Shown piece after piece: positions 34,300 through 47,600 of a stretch of DNA of 64,000 bases (positions within the stretch are counted from its first letter, which is position 1; each line of letters opens with the position of its first letter). Under the pieces are notes generated by a model. The model worked only from the letters and a program-made list of their open reading frames with translations. It did no database searches and had not been told where the DNA came from. Made by a program: the position numbers and the translations under genes. The stretch comes from Elephas maximus indicus (taxonomy: Eukaryota; Chordata; Mammalia; Proboscidea; Elephantidae), in assembly GCF_024166365.1 (NCBI RefSeq), contig NC_064846.1, forward strand, positions 32,261,866 through 32,325,865. Direction: 5' to 3'.

Positions 34300-34395
34300 T
34301 CTTGTCCAACTAGATAGCAAGCTACTTGAGGGCAGGGACCAGGTATTTTTACTTCTCTACCCCCACTGCCTGTTATGTTTATTGAGTGAATGAAT
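34300..34395 (+). repeat. L2 LINE 3' end fragment
   Basis: GCTACTTGAGGGCAGGGACC and the terminal GTTTATTGAGTGAATGAAT match the L2 3' end. Confidence 0.7.
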
Positions 34396-34766
34396 TTCAT
34401 GAGCCCTGAAGCAACTTCACATGAAATCCATCACAAAAGTTATGAAAATATAAACGTGAGAAGAAAATGCAAATACTCATCAATGCATAAAATTTCAACA
34501 CTTGGAATTATTAAAAATTAATGTCATCATAAGCTTTTTGATGTTTGTGTAGGGTTATCTAATAGGGAGGCTGCTTGCAAATCAGTTACTCATGAACCGC
34601 AGCTGCTGAAGTTTCCCTTCACAAAGAGGTTTTACTTATAGTAGCAACAACTAGGGCAGAAGTACATGAAAAGAAGAAAAGTCCATTTCACCGGATTTGT
34701 AATATAATTTCAAATACAATACACATTTTGGAGCATATTTTAAAGTATGAGATTTAAAGCTCCAGA

Positions 34767-34969
34767 GCCCTGTCGGTGCATTGGTTAAGCACTCGGATGC
34801 TAACCCAAAGGTTGGTGGTTCAAATTCACCCAGTGGCTCCAAGGGAGAATGACCTGGCGATCTGCTCCAGTAAAGATTACAGCCCAGGAAACCCTATAGG
34901 GCAGTTCTACTCTGTCACATGGGGTCGTCAGGAGTTGGAACTGACTCCACAGCACACAACGACAACAAC
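34767..34969 (+). repeat. AfroSINE, long type, perfect 11-nt duplication
   Basis: AAAGCTCCAGA at 34756-34766 and 34970-34980. It has the AAGATTACAGCCC insert and an ACAACGACAACAACA tail. It lies antisense within the predicted SH2D1A 3'UTR. Confidence 0.95.
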
Positions 34970-35598
34970 AAAGCTCCAGATTGGTCTGTAGATTTTACTG
35001 TCCAACATCAGAACACTCGACAAGAAGTTGCTTTCAGAATTAAACTGAAATTCTTCACTCTTTATTCACTACTTGTTCTAGCACACGGTGCACAGCTTTA
35101 TAAATCTCAAAAGAGCCTATGACACCATAGCTAGTGGAGAGCATAATACCCAGTGGAGAGCCACACATGAAAAAGACACAAACAAGCTTCTCACCTTACA
35201 ACCAAGCAAGACTTTTTTAAATCAAAAACTATCAAATAATATTTCACTAAAAATGGTGACTTTGACCAAAAAAGGAGGATTAGTTTTATTTATATACTTG
35301 GCAAGAATTGACATTAATCTTTTATGAAGTATCCATTATGCTTTAAATTGTTTTCCATTTGTAAATATAATGACTGAAAATAACCCAGTGGATTTATTTT
35401 CCTCAATCCTCATTTCAAAGGTCCTCTTCATCTACAAAGTCCATTTCAGTTTTAACATCATGCTAGATGCTGCCATTACAGGACTATGACGGTTTTAGAA
35501 ATGCATTTGTAGCTCACTGAACTGTATTATCTACAATATACAAGACTGAGAATTTATTTAAATTATTGAAAATAAAGTACAAGGTGTTTTATTTTTCT

Positions 35599-35639
35599 TC
35601 ATGGTGCTTTCAGGCAGACATCAGGGTTTTCTCTTCTCC
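35599..35639 (-). CDS. SH2D1A: SH2D1A coding exon 4 (terminal)
   Basis: Too short for ordinary ORF calling. Acceptor TTTCTTTAG ends at 35640. The 41 nt complete the Gly codon and encode [12 protein letters not shown] then TGA (35601-35599). The last seven residues fit the conserved SAP tail. An AfroSINE starts 74 bp upstream of the acceptor. Confidence 0.93.
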
Positions 35640-38600
35640 CTAAAGAAAAATGATTTAAAAATCAAGAAAAGATAAACTTACAAACTATCAAAATTACAGA
35701 TTAACTCGAACTTTGTTGTGTGCCATTGAGTCAATTCTGACTCATAGCAACCCTATATGACAAAGTAGAACTGCCCCCATATGTTTCCTAGGCTGTAATA
35801 TTTACAGGAGCAGATCAACAGATCTTTTCTCCTGTGGAGTGGCTGGTGGGTTCAAATCAATGACCTTTCAGTTAGCAGCCAAGCACTTAACCATTGTACC
35901 ACAGGGCTCCTTAACTCAAACTTAAAATCAGAAAATTTCCAACTGCATTAAACTCACAAAGATACAACTGATATACCTCAAGCAATTAGTATTTAAAACT
36001 GAATTATTAAAAAAATGAAATACTGAGATGAAAAGATCAGCAATTTGTAGATTAGCATTCTATTTACATTTCTATTATAAAGACTATTCATTAGTTTAAT
36101 TCACCACTTGAGTCTAATTGTCAGTTTATGCCTGAGTCTGGGTCCCTGTCAAAAAGGATATAACGACTTACTTTCTTTTATCATAAATATTTATTGTTTC
36201 AATTCTCTTATTCCAAACAAGTGACTAACACCTTTCCGTAGAGGGATAAGCAGTCACGTATCAGATAGCTGCAGACATTGGCTGGTATTCTGTCTTTAGC
36301 TTGACACGTATCCTAAAATAGCTTTGTTCAGGAGAAGTAACAATTTATGCCAGTGGTTTTTTAATACTAAAGTCTACTAATTTAATATCCTTTGCTACTA
36401 AGACTTCATTAATTCAAGCACCACAAATTCAGAAATCAGGATCACATGGGCCAGGCTAACATTAGCTTTTACATCCCGGAAGAAAAAGAATTTACTAAGC
36501 AAAGGTAAAGGACAGCCCAGGTGTTCTCTGAATTACCCTGTCTTTCAAATTATACCCATTGCTGTCCAGTTGATTCCCACTCTTATGACCCTATAGGACA
36601 GAGTAGAACTGCCCCGTTGGGTTTCCAAAGCTGTAATCTTTACAGAAGTAGACTCCCACATTTTTCTCCTGTGGAGCGGCTGGTGGGTTCAAACCTCCAT
36701 CCAACCTTTTGGTTAGCAGTCGAGAGCTTAACCACAGAGCCACCAGGGCTCCTTAAGATGGGACAAAAGAAAAAAAAAAACGTTGCTGTCAAGTCGATTC
36801 CGACTCACAGCGCCAAGTGACAGCTCATGGATTTAACGGCCAACTTTTTGGTTAGCTGCCAAGTTCTTAACCACTGCACCCACAGGGCTCCAAGATGGGA
36901 CAAGAGGGATTAAAATATTGTGGGTGCATAGAATTTTGGGTATTTTTGCAAAGTTTCATTAAAAGTTTATAGTATGTTACTGTTGTCTTCTGCCATCAAG
37001 TTGATATCAGCTCATGGTGACCCCACGTGTTACAGAGTAGAATTGCTCTGTAGGGTTTTCTAGGCTGTAATCTTTATAGGGAAACCCTGGTGGTGTAGTG
37101 GTTAAGTGCTACGGCTGCTAATCCAGAGGTCAGCAGTTCAAATCCACCAGGCGCTCCTTGGAAACTCTATCGGGCAGTTCTACTCTGCCCTATAGGGTCG
37201 CTATGAGTCAAAATCAACTCGACAGCACTGGGTTTGGTTTTTTGGTTTTTTAATCTTTACAGAAGCAGATTACCAGGACTTTCTCCTGCAGTGCTGCTGG
37301 GTGGGTTCAAACCACCAACCTTTTGGTTACCAGACAAGCACAAACTGTTTGTGCCACCCAAAGTTTCATTAAAAGTTTATAGTATAGTATATTGAAATCA
37401 CAGCATGTAAATACTCGCCTCTCTTCCTTGATTTGCTGCCTGCATCAACTTCCTAACTCATTTTCTTACTGAACTTCCTACAACTATATGAATATGAACA
37501 GATTGACTCATAACTCTGGGTTTCCAAACCCTATAAAAATTAATGGTAAACCATACCTGTAGTACCTTGTGTACCTCTAGCAGTGGGCTTCTTCTCAACT
37601 GGATACTGCAGGGGTATTACAATGCCTTGATCTGGCTTCTGAAATGCTGAAATGAGATTTTTTATTTTCCGGAAAAATCTTTTATGTACCCCAGGAGCTG
37701 TCTGGAAAATAAAAGGCCAAGCAAATTATTCATCTACCTCATAATAACACGGAAAAGGCTACAAAATGTGTGAGGTATGCTTAGAGAGGTAACATCTGTG
37801 TAACTTGCTCAAATATTTGAAAACATAAGGAAGAAGGAAAAAAACAACATTCCAGAAGAGCTTGTTGTGCTTAGCTGAATTTCCCTGCAAGAAGAGCTAA
37901 TGAGCTGTCATATCAGTTCTCCCAAGGGTAGTATTAGTTTGTACAAGCTCCTGCTCATTGCCCTGCCCTTCCTGCCTGTTACCCATCATATATCCCGACC
38001 CTCTAAGGGTATACAGGCCATTACCCACAATGAATTCACCAACAGATAGGATACAGTCAAACACAGAAAAAAACACAAATCCTACAGGTCATTAATAAAA
38101 AGCCTGAGGAACCAAAAAACCAACAACCCATCCTCCCTGTCATCATTCCACCATATAAAATTCCACACAGGAAATTAAAAATTGACTGCTGTGATACACG
38201 CAATGCATGGCTAGTAGTCCTCATACTCTTTCACCTCCTGATAGGTCCTGCCTCATCCTTCACATTAAATTTTTTCCTCCTTGAGAAACTTCCATATCCT
38301 CCCAAAAACAGCTCACTCTGTCAACACTTCATCGTGACGAGATTTTCTCTATGACACGAAAATAAAAGACTCTATAAGGTCACCTTTATTTTTGTGTTTG
38401 TTTGTTTTTAAAGAGATCATTATTTCAGGTGACTATTAAAATGTATTCCTTTCTTGACATCTGTTCTCTTGCAAAGACACTTGCAACAACAGTTTCCTGC
38501 AAAAGCTTATGAGGCAAGCTTGAGGCATCAGCTCAAAACTGTCACTTTACATGAAGTAAACTATTATTGCTATGAGCCATTGAACAACGACTCATTTTTT

Positions 38601-41600
38601 TAGGAAGTTGTCTTTCAGCTCTTCCATCTGGAAGATTTTTGAGGTGGGAGCTGTTTGTTTTTCAGCATTTAATGAGGAAACGTGAAGGCTGGCATGCAGA
38701 CTTCTGTCAACTAGACTAAAAGCTGGAGAATAGCACACTGTTCATAATAAGTCCTGGTCATGTCCAACGTTGGAGTATGTTATTGTTCAATGGAAAACAA
38801 TGCAAAACTCTCAATAGGATATTCTTTTTAGTTCTAAATTATTGTTCTCATAGGCTCGCACAGCTAGGAGTCTCAGTAGATGGAGAACACACTTCCACCC
38901 AGCTCCATCCCTATGATCAAAACACCTTCCTGAAACTCTGTTGAGATCTCATCCGAAATAATCCCTGGCCAACAGTGCTTTGGCTCCAAAATTGCACCTG
39001 CAAATTGCAAAGGTAGGCTATAGGCACAGAATGCCTCCTCGTGCCTTCCTTAGAGCATTTTTTCATTTTCAAAGCACCTTCCTATCACTTGCCCCTCTTC
39101 TTCCTCACAGACTGGACGGCCATTGGCTGATTTAGTTCTTTTCATTTGACAGATAAGAAAATGGAAGTACAAGAGATTAATCAGCTTGCACAAGGTCACA
39201 CAAATAACGAGGGACAGAACTGGCACTCGATCCCAGGACCTGGTCTCTTGCCTTTCAGAGTAGGGCTGTACCAAACAGGTTCTAGTAAAGCTAGCCACCA
39301 ACCAGAAGAGAAACTGTACACTCCCTCAGTGTGAAAAGATTTCCAACCACACATCTTTTTAGCTGTTCTTGTGGCTTGTAAAACCATTTACCAACAGGAG
39401 CATCTATTTTGTGGGGACTGATATGCAGTTGGCACTTGATTACCCATGCTAACAGAGAGGAATAATAGCACTGGATGTAGAAACACAATTTGAATTTGGG
39501 ATGCAATATTTCATTGGCAAATGGCTGCCCTAATTTATAGTGCTTTGCTTAGAGTAATAAGCAAAATTATTTAGCATCTACTGGTAATCAAATACCCAGA
39601 GAAGCCCAAAGGCACTGAAGTAAGCAGGGGGAGGGCAACCTGGAGTTAAAAAATGCACTGCTGACAATGCACATATTAATATATGATGGTTGGCCCTATG
39701 TGGAATTTTCTATATTAATTAAAATACAGCAAAATTTTAACTTGAAACACATAATGCACTAGGCAATGATCAAATCTAAAAGTCTGTCTACAACTAGAAA
39801 TACACATATTTGTCCTTCATAATTCAGTCGATCCAGGGATCATTTTCAATTCACTCTTTGCAACAACTTCCAGATTTTCCTAGATTTCTAGCACAATCAT
39901 TGCACTGACAAGAGAGTGCTACTGCCGTGATTTTTCCGGCAGCGTGGCAAATCAAGGCATTGTTCCAAAAAGCAGTATAAATATCTATCATTTATCCAAT
40001 TATGAAAACAGCTTTACCACAAGAATTGCACCACTGACAACTCCCATCCTGTAGCTAAACTCAACTATCGTTCAAATTTGCACTTTCCCATACCGTCACC
40101 TCTTAGTTATGCATGAAAACATGTTTTGGATCACAGCTGGTCTTCAATATGCTCTAGAGAAAGTTCTTCCAGCCAGGTGCTATGAGCTCTGAGAATACAC
40201 GCCAGTTTAATATTCACCTTAGCAAAACATAACTAAGGAGGCAAATTTAGTAGATGGAAAAAGATGCAATATGCATTTCAAAAATAAATCTAAAGAGTTC
40301 TTCAAACTGTTTTCCATTTGGGGCTAATCCATGCCAATCTTCTGCTTTCTTAGTGCAGGTAACTGCAATATTATATAAATGGGGTCAGACCAGACAATAG
40401 GATGAGGGGGCATTTATGGTCAATAAACCCTGTCTTCCTTAACATGATCACAAAGCATGGAACAATCTGCATATGATGTTACACTTGAAACAGAGAAAAG
40501 CAAGTTTAAAAACCAGGTTGCTAAACCTTAAGAATTTGAGATCTTTTCCATAAAGAATATTCTTCAGCAGCTGAAGACCACTTCTTTAAAAAGAAGGTCT
40601 ATTTCTGGTCAAATTATATGCAAATATGTATATAAAAAAACTCAAAAAAATCTACTGCCATGGAGTCAATTCTGACTCATAGTGACCCTACAGGCCAGAG
40701 GAGAATTGCCATATAGGGTTTCCAAGTTGCAGCTAGTGGATTCAAACTGCCAACCTTTTGGTTAGCAGCTGTAGCTCTTAACCACTGCTTCACCAGAGTG
40801 CCAGTCATATGTATATAGTACACACAAATATTCTTCATAATAAATGAAATTTAATTTCTTATTCAATCATCTCAACAGTGATGCAGAGAACTAAAAAAGC
40901 ATAAACAGATATAAATAGTTTTGATTAGAAATGGTACTGCTTTTCCTCTAATTAGCACTAGAGTATTAATTATCCTGATATAAAGCAACAAGGTTTGGAA
41001 AACTTGCCCTAGTTCATTCATCTCAGTAGTTCAAAATGTTTGTAGTCCAAATTTGTGTATTTTAGTTTACAGATGAATTTTTAAAGGATAGAGCAATTTT
41101 AATGCATTTTATGTCTAGACTTTAGAGTTCCTTAAATGCATAGATTGACTGAGATATTAACAGAAGCTGATTAGCATTTGTGTTTTCAAACAGCTCATAA
41201 TACTTTCGTTATAAAGACAGGCTGTTTTAAAGACTCAGAAACCAGAGAAAGCATTTGAGGTTGAAAGTTTTATTTGGACAGGCTTCTACACTGGTAAGAT
41301 AGGATATACTACCCTGGTTCATGAAAACACATTCACTCTACAGGAATTTCTTGGAATGGTACAGTGGCTCTTAAACATTTTTAAAGCAGTAGAACCCTTT
41401 TTTCTAATGAAATTCTATTCAGACTCTCAGTTTATAAGCAAAATAAAAGGAAACTGCTCAGAATGAAGCCAGGCTGGGAACCAAAAGAATACCCACTTAC
41501 CTCCCCTTCTCCCTCTGCAACCCCCCAGGTAGCCCCAAGGCTTCTGCAGAGCACAGTTCAAAAGCCAGTGCAAAGTTCTCTCCTCTCCGTTCCACCTATA

Positions 41601-44600
41601 CAAGTGCTGCCCACATGGCTCAGCTCTGAGTCCTGCCTCCACACATAAAGCAGCCCTGATTACCCTAACCCTTGAAAAACCCTCCCTTCTCTGAACTCCT
41701 ATGCTAGCTAACCTAGCCCTTGACTATATAAAACCCTACATTGTTCAGCAATTTTAGGGATTTCACATTTTTGAGGGCTTACTACATGCCAGACCGTGTG
41801 GCTAAGAGCTTCCTTTTTATCTCATGCATTATCTCATTTAACCCTCAAAATAAGCCCTAAGAGTAAGGGACTGTTCTTAGGCTCATTTTACAGATAAAGA
41901 AACTGGGTCACAGAAAAGTTAAGATGCCTGCCCAAGGCCATAAAGCCAGCAGGGAGACGTGAGGAGAGCAGACATGGGACCCAGTTCCACCTGTTACTAG
42001 GATCTCCCCAAGTATACTACCAAACCTGTTGCCATTGAGTCAATTCCGACTCCTAGTGACCCTATAGTACAGGGTAGAACTGCCTCACAGAGTCTCCAAG
42101 AAGCACCTGGTGGATATGAACTGCTGACCTTTTCATTAGCAGCCGTAGCCCTTAACCACTGTATCACCAGGGTTTTCCCAAGTATACTAGGCTCTTAGAA
42201 AATAAGAGTCATGGTTTTTAATCTCGTCCCTCACCTCATCCCCCACCCCACCCTGCAACCCTACAACAGCAACATTCGTATTAGTATCAATCAACAAATA
42301 ATTGCTGGTCTAATCTAACTTGAGATGCTTTCTTAAAATTTCAGATAGGCACTGAAAGTTTGACACAGTCCTTTTTTTAAAATCTTTCCACCAAAGTCAG
42401 ACCACTGTATACTCAAGGTGGCTGGACAGGACCGGGACCAAAATTCTCTCAAGGCTTCTTAATGATGCATGAACAATTTTGGCTTGGGGCTTTAGCAATT
42501 TGAATCTGATGAATATTTTGGTAGTATATGATTTGATTGCCCTTTAATAAAACCAGCCTAAATTTCAAACACCTCCCTGATGCCCCCAGAAGCAAAAATA
42601 AATAAAAGAGCTATACCTCAGCACTCCAAGAACCTGTTTCTGTCTGGGACACTCGGTATGTATAAATGTAACCTTGATACCTGTGAAAGAATAAACATCC
42701 ATTACTGAAACATTCCAAAAGAAGAATGGATGCTCTCAATTTGAATTTACCATTATATATAAATGTTAGGTATACTGGGACACACATATATGGAGCCATT
42801 GCATTCATAGGAAGAAAAGCCTGGTAAGTCTAACTTGCTTGTATGAGTATTCTATCTGCCTAATCACAGTTCCAAGTCTGTCTTCTTTTTTTTTTCTTCT
42901 TTCATTTGAAATGTGGTTAGCTCACACTCTAAGGACCTGATTTGTCTAGTTGAAAGACTGTTTGGACAGAAGGAAACGAAGGACCTGTTGTAATTGGTAA
43001 AAACTGTGAATTACTAAACAGTGCTGACAGATTGTAGTCTCGTTATTTTCAAATACATATAAACCATTAAAGTGAAAACAGCATTTCACTGGGTTAAGGT
43101 GTTGTCTGTGCCTGGTGGATCTGAACTACCAATTTCTTGGTTAGCAGCCGTATCTCTTAACCACTGCACCACCAGGGTTTCCACTTAAAAATAGTAATAT
43201 TAATTGTAATATTAATAACATAGTAATGTTACTATTATTGAGTAATACAGTATGACTATATATTAGTTTGTATTATTATATAATATGTTGTTGCTGTTCT
43301 GTGCCGTCAAGTAAATTCTGACTCATATCGACCCTATAGGACAGAGTAGAACCGTCCCATAGGGTTTCCTAGGCTGTAATCTTTATGGGAGCAGATCTCC
43401 AGGTCTTTTCTCCCGTAGAGGTGCTCGTGGGTTCAAATTACCAACCTTATGGTTAGAACCTTGGCCATTGCACCACCAAGACAGATGTGATTTGATACAA
43501 TAGAATACAATATGATACAATATGAGCTATGAGTTGTAATGGACTTGACGACAACGGGTTTAGTATATAATATAATAAGTCAGAATGGACCTGATGGCAA
43601 GGGGTTTGGGGTTTTTTTTTAAATAAATACATATGATGTAAGTCAGAATTGACTCACATCAATGGGTTTGTTTTTTGTGATATAGTAATTTGAATAAAAA
43701 GAAATACTGCTAAAGTACTTTTATTACTTGGAAGTAGCTCGTCATTTTAGATGGGGTAAACATTCTCACCCGTTACTCGGTGTGTATGCATATTATATAT
43801 CTGTATAATTAATTTCTACTACACCAAAAGTTTTACAGGCATTATCTCCTTTGGACCCCACAACAATCCTATAAGCTTTATGCTATGAGATGAATTTTAT
43901 GGATGAGGAAACTGAGACTTTGAGAAGTTAAGTAACCAAAGCCACCCTGACGAGCAGCAAAGCTGGGATTTGAATGAGGCCCGTTTGATTCTAGAGCCCC
44001 AGCTCTTGATCCCCACACTGTAATGTGTATATATTACTGATTATATTTTACTATATAAGGCAGTGCAACTCAATTTGCCTAGCGAATTTTCACTTCACAG
44101 AAAAGGTAAGGTAAGCTTTACAGTGAATTATTTCAAATTATGAATCTGAGCTGAATCAATAGGGTTTTATTTAATACATTTTCAGACCGTTATTCTTGAG
44201 CACAAGTTTGGGTCAGTATGAGATCTTTGATTAGGACCTCCAGTAACCTTTGGTTACAATCAATGTGTTTAAACTTACAAGAACAGATGACGCTAAAGCA
44301 TTCCAAACAGAGGGTCATGCTTGAGTAATGGACCACATTTGCTGTTACTTTCCATTAGAACTAAAAGTCTTTAAATATGTGAGTTAAACTCCTGTACCTT
44401 TAATCAACACTCATCGGTACTGATTACCTAAAGGGCAAATACATGCATTTAAAACACTTTAAACTGTTAAAAAAAATTTTTTTTAAACTGTTTCATTTGA
44501 CTTGTGACACAGGACAAAAGGTCAGTTTAATTGCTCGTGTTTGTTATTATATAAAATGTTTCATTTTTGTTAGGAAGGTTTTGCCAGAATTTTTAGATCT

Positions 44601-47600
44601 TATATAAAATAGTTTGAGACCTGCCTATATCTAATATACTGAATAAATATAAAATATTACAATGCTAAAATCTTTTTTTTTTAAGCAATTGAAATCTACC
44701 TCAAAGCCCACTGATTTCAGTAAGTACTCTACGAGGAACAAGGCAAGAGCTTTGATTTCCATTTTTCACCACGGGAACTCGAAACTTATGGCTTTAAGTG
44801 ATTTTCTTAAAGCCACACAGCAAAATGGCGACAGAAGCAGGGAAATAGCCTAGGCCCCTAGTTTCATTTTTTCTATGGGAAGCAATTAATGGCAATAATT
44901 CTGTATCATTAAGGGTGACACAAAAGTGCATTATTTAAAATCTCAGCAACAATGTAAGCAAAATGGTAAGCAGCCAGGTTTTTGACTTTCTGAAACAGTG
45001 GATCTCTAAAAAACACAATGAATCTATCTTCCTACTATCATTCAGCTTCATTTAGTCAAAATAAACGGGTGTGTTTTGAAAAAACGTTTCCTAACGAATG
45101 TGATCTTATCTTACTTTCAGTTAAGCAGCAGGAACCTGAGTACCACTTCAAACGTTCTTACCTTCTTCAGTCTCTGAACAACCTGGTGTCAACAGCACAT
45201 AAAACTTCTCGGGATTACCCCATCCAATATGAACAATTTCCTACCCCTCCCCAACTCCTCAAATTTCTGAATGAGCAAAATTGTTGCAGCCCTCGAGTAA
45301 ACCAGCAGTTCATCTGTTCCATTTTCAAATCGCCGAAGTAACTAACCAAGGACCACCTGTACTCAACTCTCATGATAATGGGTTATCGATGAAAGAGACC
45401 TGAAACCGTACAACTCAAATTGCGGTCCCCGGGCCAGCAGCATCAGCATCACCTGGCAGCTTGTTAGAAATCTAGAATCTCAGGCCCAACCTCAGAAATG
45501 CTGAATCAGAATCTGCATTTTAACAAGATCTCCCAGTGATTTGTATGAACAGGGAAGTTAGAGGATGACTGATACAAAACTCAGAGAATGCCCGCACCTC
45601 ATTGGGAATATTGATGGAAACTTTCCCAATGCCAAGCTGGCTTCTTTCACCCACCTAAGGCACTTCTATCTCCCCCATAATCACTCAGTCCATGCTTAAA
45701 GAATGCAATTTAATTTTAATATAAGCTGAAGTTTTGCCAATTCTTTTCACAGAGGAGTGTTTCTTAACCATTACCCTCCTTTCCCCAACAAGATTTAAAG
45801 TTTTATTTTCTGTAGTTTGTATTATAATATAAAAGTAAGCTACACTATCGAATATGTTTTTTTCAAACTACACATATCCTTTCCCCATCTGCTGAAAATC
45901 ACTGTTCTAGAAAACAAATTGGCAATTTGTAAAAAGAGCTATGAAACATTGCATATTTTTGACCTAATAATCTTGCTTTATCTTCACACAATCCAAGGAA
46001 AGAGCAATTTGACAAAATTTTTCATAGTACTTCTATTTTTAATAGTGAAAAATGGAAATTAATCTAAATACCCCAAAATAAGGAATGATGACTCAAAAAT
46101 CAGACGATTCATCTCATTAGCCAAATCTGGCTGCAAGAGCTCTCCTTCAAGTGTTAAAATGCAAAGATGTCACCTTGAGGACTAAGGTATGCCTGATCAT
46201 TTTCAACGGCATCATATGCTGGGCAACGAATAAGGAAGACCAAAGAGGAATTGACGCCTTTGAATTGTGGTGTTGGCAAAGAATATTGAATATACCACAG
46301 ACTGCCAAAAGAACAAACAGATCTGTCTTGGAGGAAGTACAACCAGCATGCTCCTTAGAAGCAAGAATGGAGAGACTGTGTCTCACGTATTTTGGACATG
46401 TTATCAGGAGGGTCCGGTCCCTGGAGAAAGATATCATGCTTGGTAAAGTAGAAGGTCAGGGAAAAAGAGGAAGGCCCTCAACGAGATGGACTGACACAGT
46501 GGCTGCAACAATAAGTTCAAGCATAGCAACGATTGTGGGGATGGCGCAGGACCGGGCAGTATTTCCTTCTGTTATACACAGGGCCGCTATGAGTTGGAAC
46601 CAACTCAACAGCACCTAACAACAACGACCGTCATTTTTTTTTCTTGTTGTCATTCATTTATTTTCTTAACTAATATTTTGCATTTTAATGACTATAAAAA
46701 GTGTGGATTCAGTCCATGCCAATATTAACAATTGTCTTTATTTTACCAAAGCTGCCCCTAACCTTTAAAAAAATGCTCTGGTTAGAAATGGGCAAGAAAA
46801 AAGCAACCTGGCTTATTTCTTATTTTCTCAGTGGGTCAGTGTTGGGGACAGATCTTGGTTTGCAACTGACAAAACCACATCAATTTCCTTTTTATACCAC
46901 TTCAAGGACTAAACAAAAGATTTAGCTATATATGATTCCTTCATGACACCACAAATAAAGCAAGCTAGCACCCATGCCCTCTATGTCTATAGACACTAAT
47001 GCTTTGTGCAAAATGCAAGGTACGATGATAATGGGATTGATTTTTTAAAACAAATATTTCAGAACTTTTATATCCAAAAGAGTGGTAGCCTCTACAAAGG
47101 TGTTATTGTTGAGGCTATACTCCGATTCAAGAAATTTCTGGATTTCCTATGGCCCAATCTTCATTCTTTTAGAGCTAATTTGAATTTTCAGAATAGTCAA
47201 AAGCCATTAAGCTTGAAGTCGGATGGGCAAACTACACTTGAATGGCAATTTTGATGAGTCATGACAATAAACTTAATCTCTCCTTTCCCTGAGCTGCCAT
47301 ATAACATTTTATTTATGTGTCTTTATGATGGTCCAGTCCCTGGAGAAGGACATCATGCTTGGTAAAGTAGAGTGTCAGTGAAAAAGAGGAAGACCCTCAA
47401 CAAGATGGATTGACACAGTGGCTGTAACAATGGGCTCAAGGATAACAATGATTGTGAAGATGGCGCTGGAACGGGTAGTGTTTTTTTCTGTTGTACATAC
47501 GGTTGCTGTGAGTTGGAACCAACTCGATGGCATCTAACAACAGCAATGATGGTCTGAGAAGGTCCCTGGGTGGCACAAACAGTTTGCACAATAGCCTAAA

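Larger units (their letters stand above)
33600..35598 (-). other. SH2D1A: SH2D1A 3' untranslated region (extent uncertain)
   Basis: Sequence downstream of the stop on the - strand. Human SH2D1A has, as I recall, a UTR of roughly 1.8 kb, which would place the end near 33.6-33.9 kb after allowing for the inserted SINE at 34767-34969. Candidate - strand AATAAA hexamers exist near 35591-35586 and 34263-34258, but none is clearly decisive. An L2 remnant (about 34300-34395) and an old-type AfroSINE (33768-33975) also overlap. Confidence 0.4.

Noticed and set aside
34378-34383. - strand AATAAA as the SH2D1A polyadenylation site
   Set aside because: It lies in the terminal part of an L2 remnant read in reverse, so its presence is explained by the repeat; not strong enough to call.
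45018-45341. 107-codon + strand frame as a gene in SH2D1A intron 1
   Set aside because: No start context, domain or splice evidence; AT-rich chance frame.
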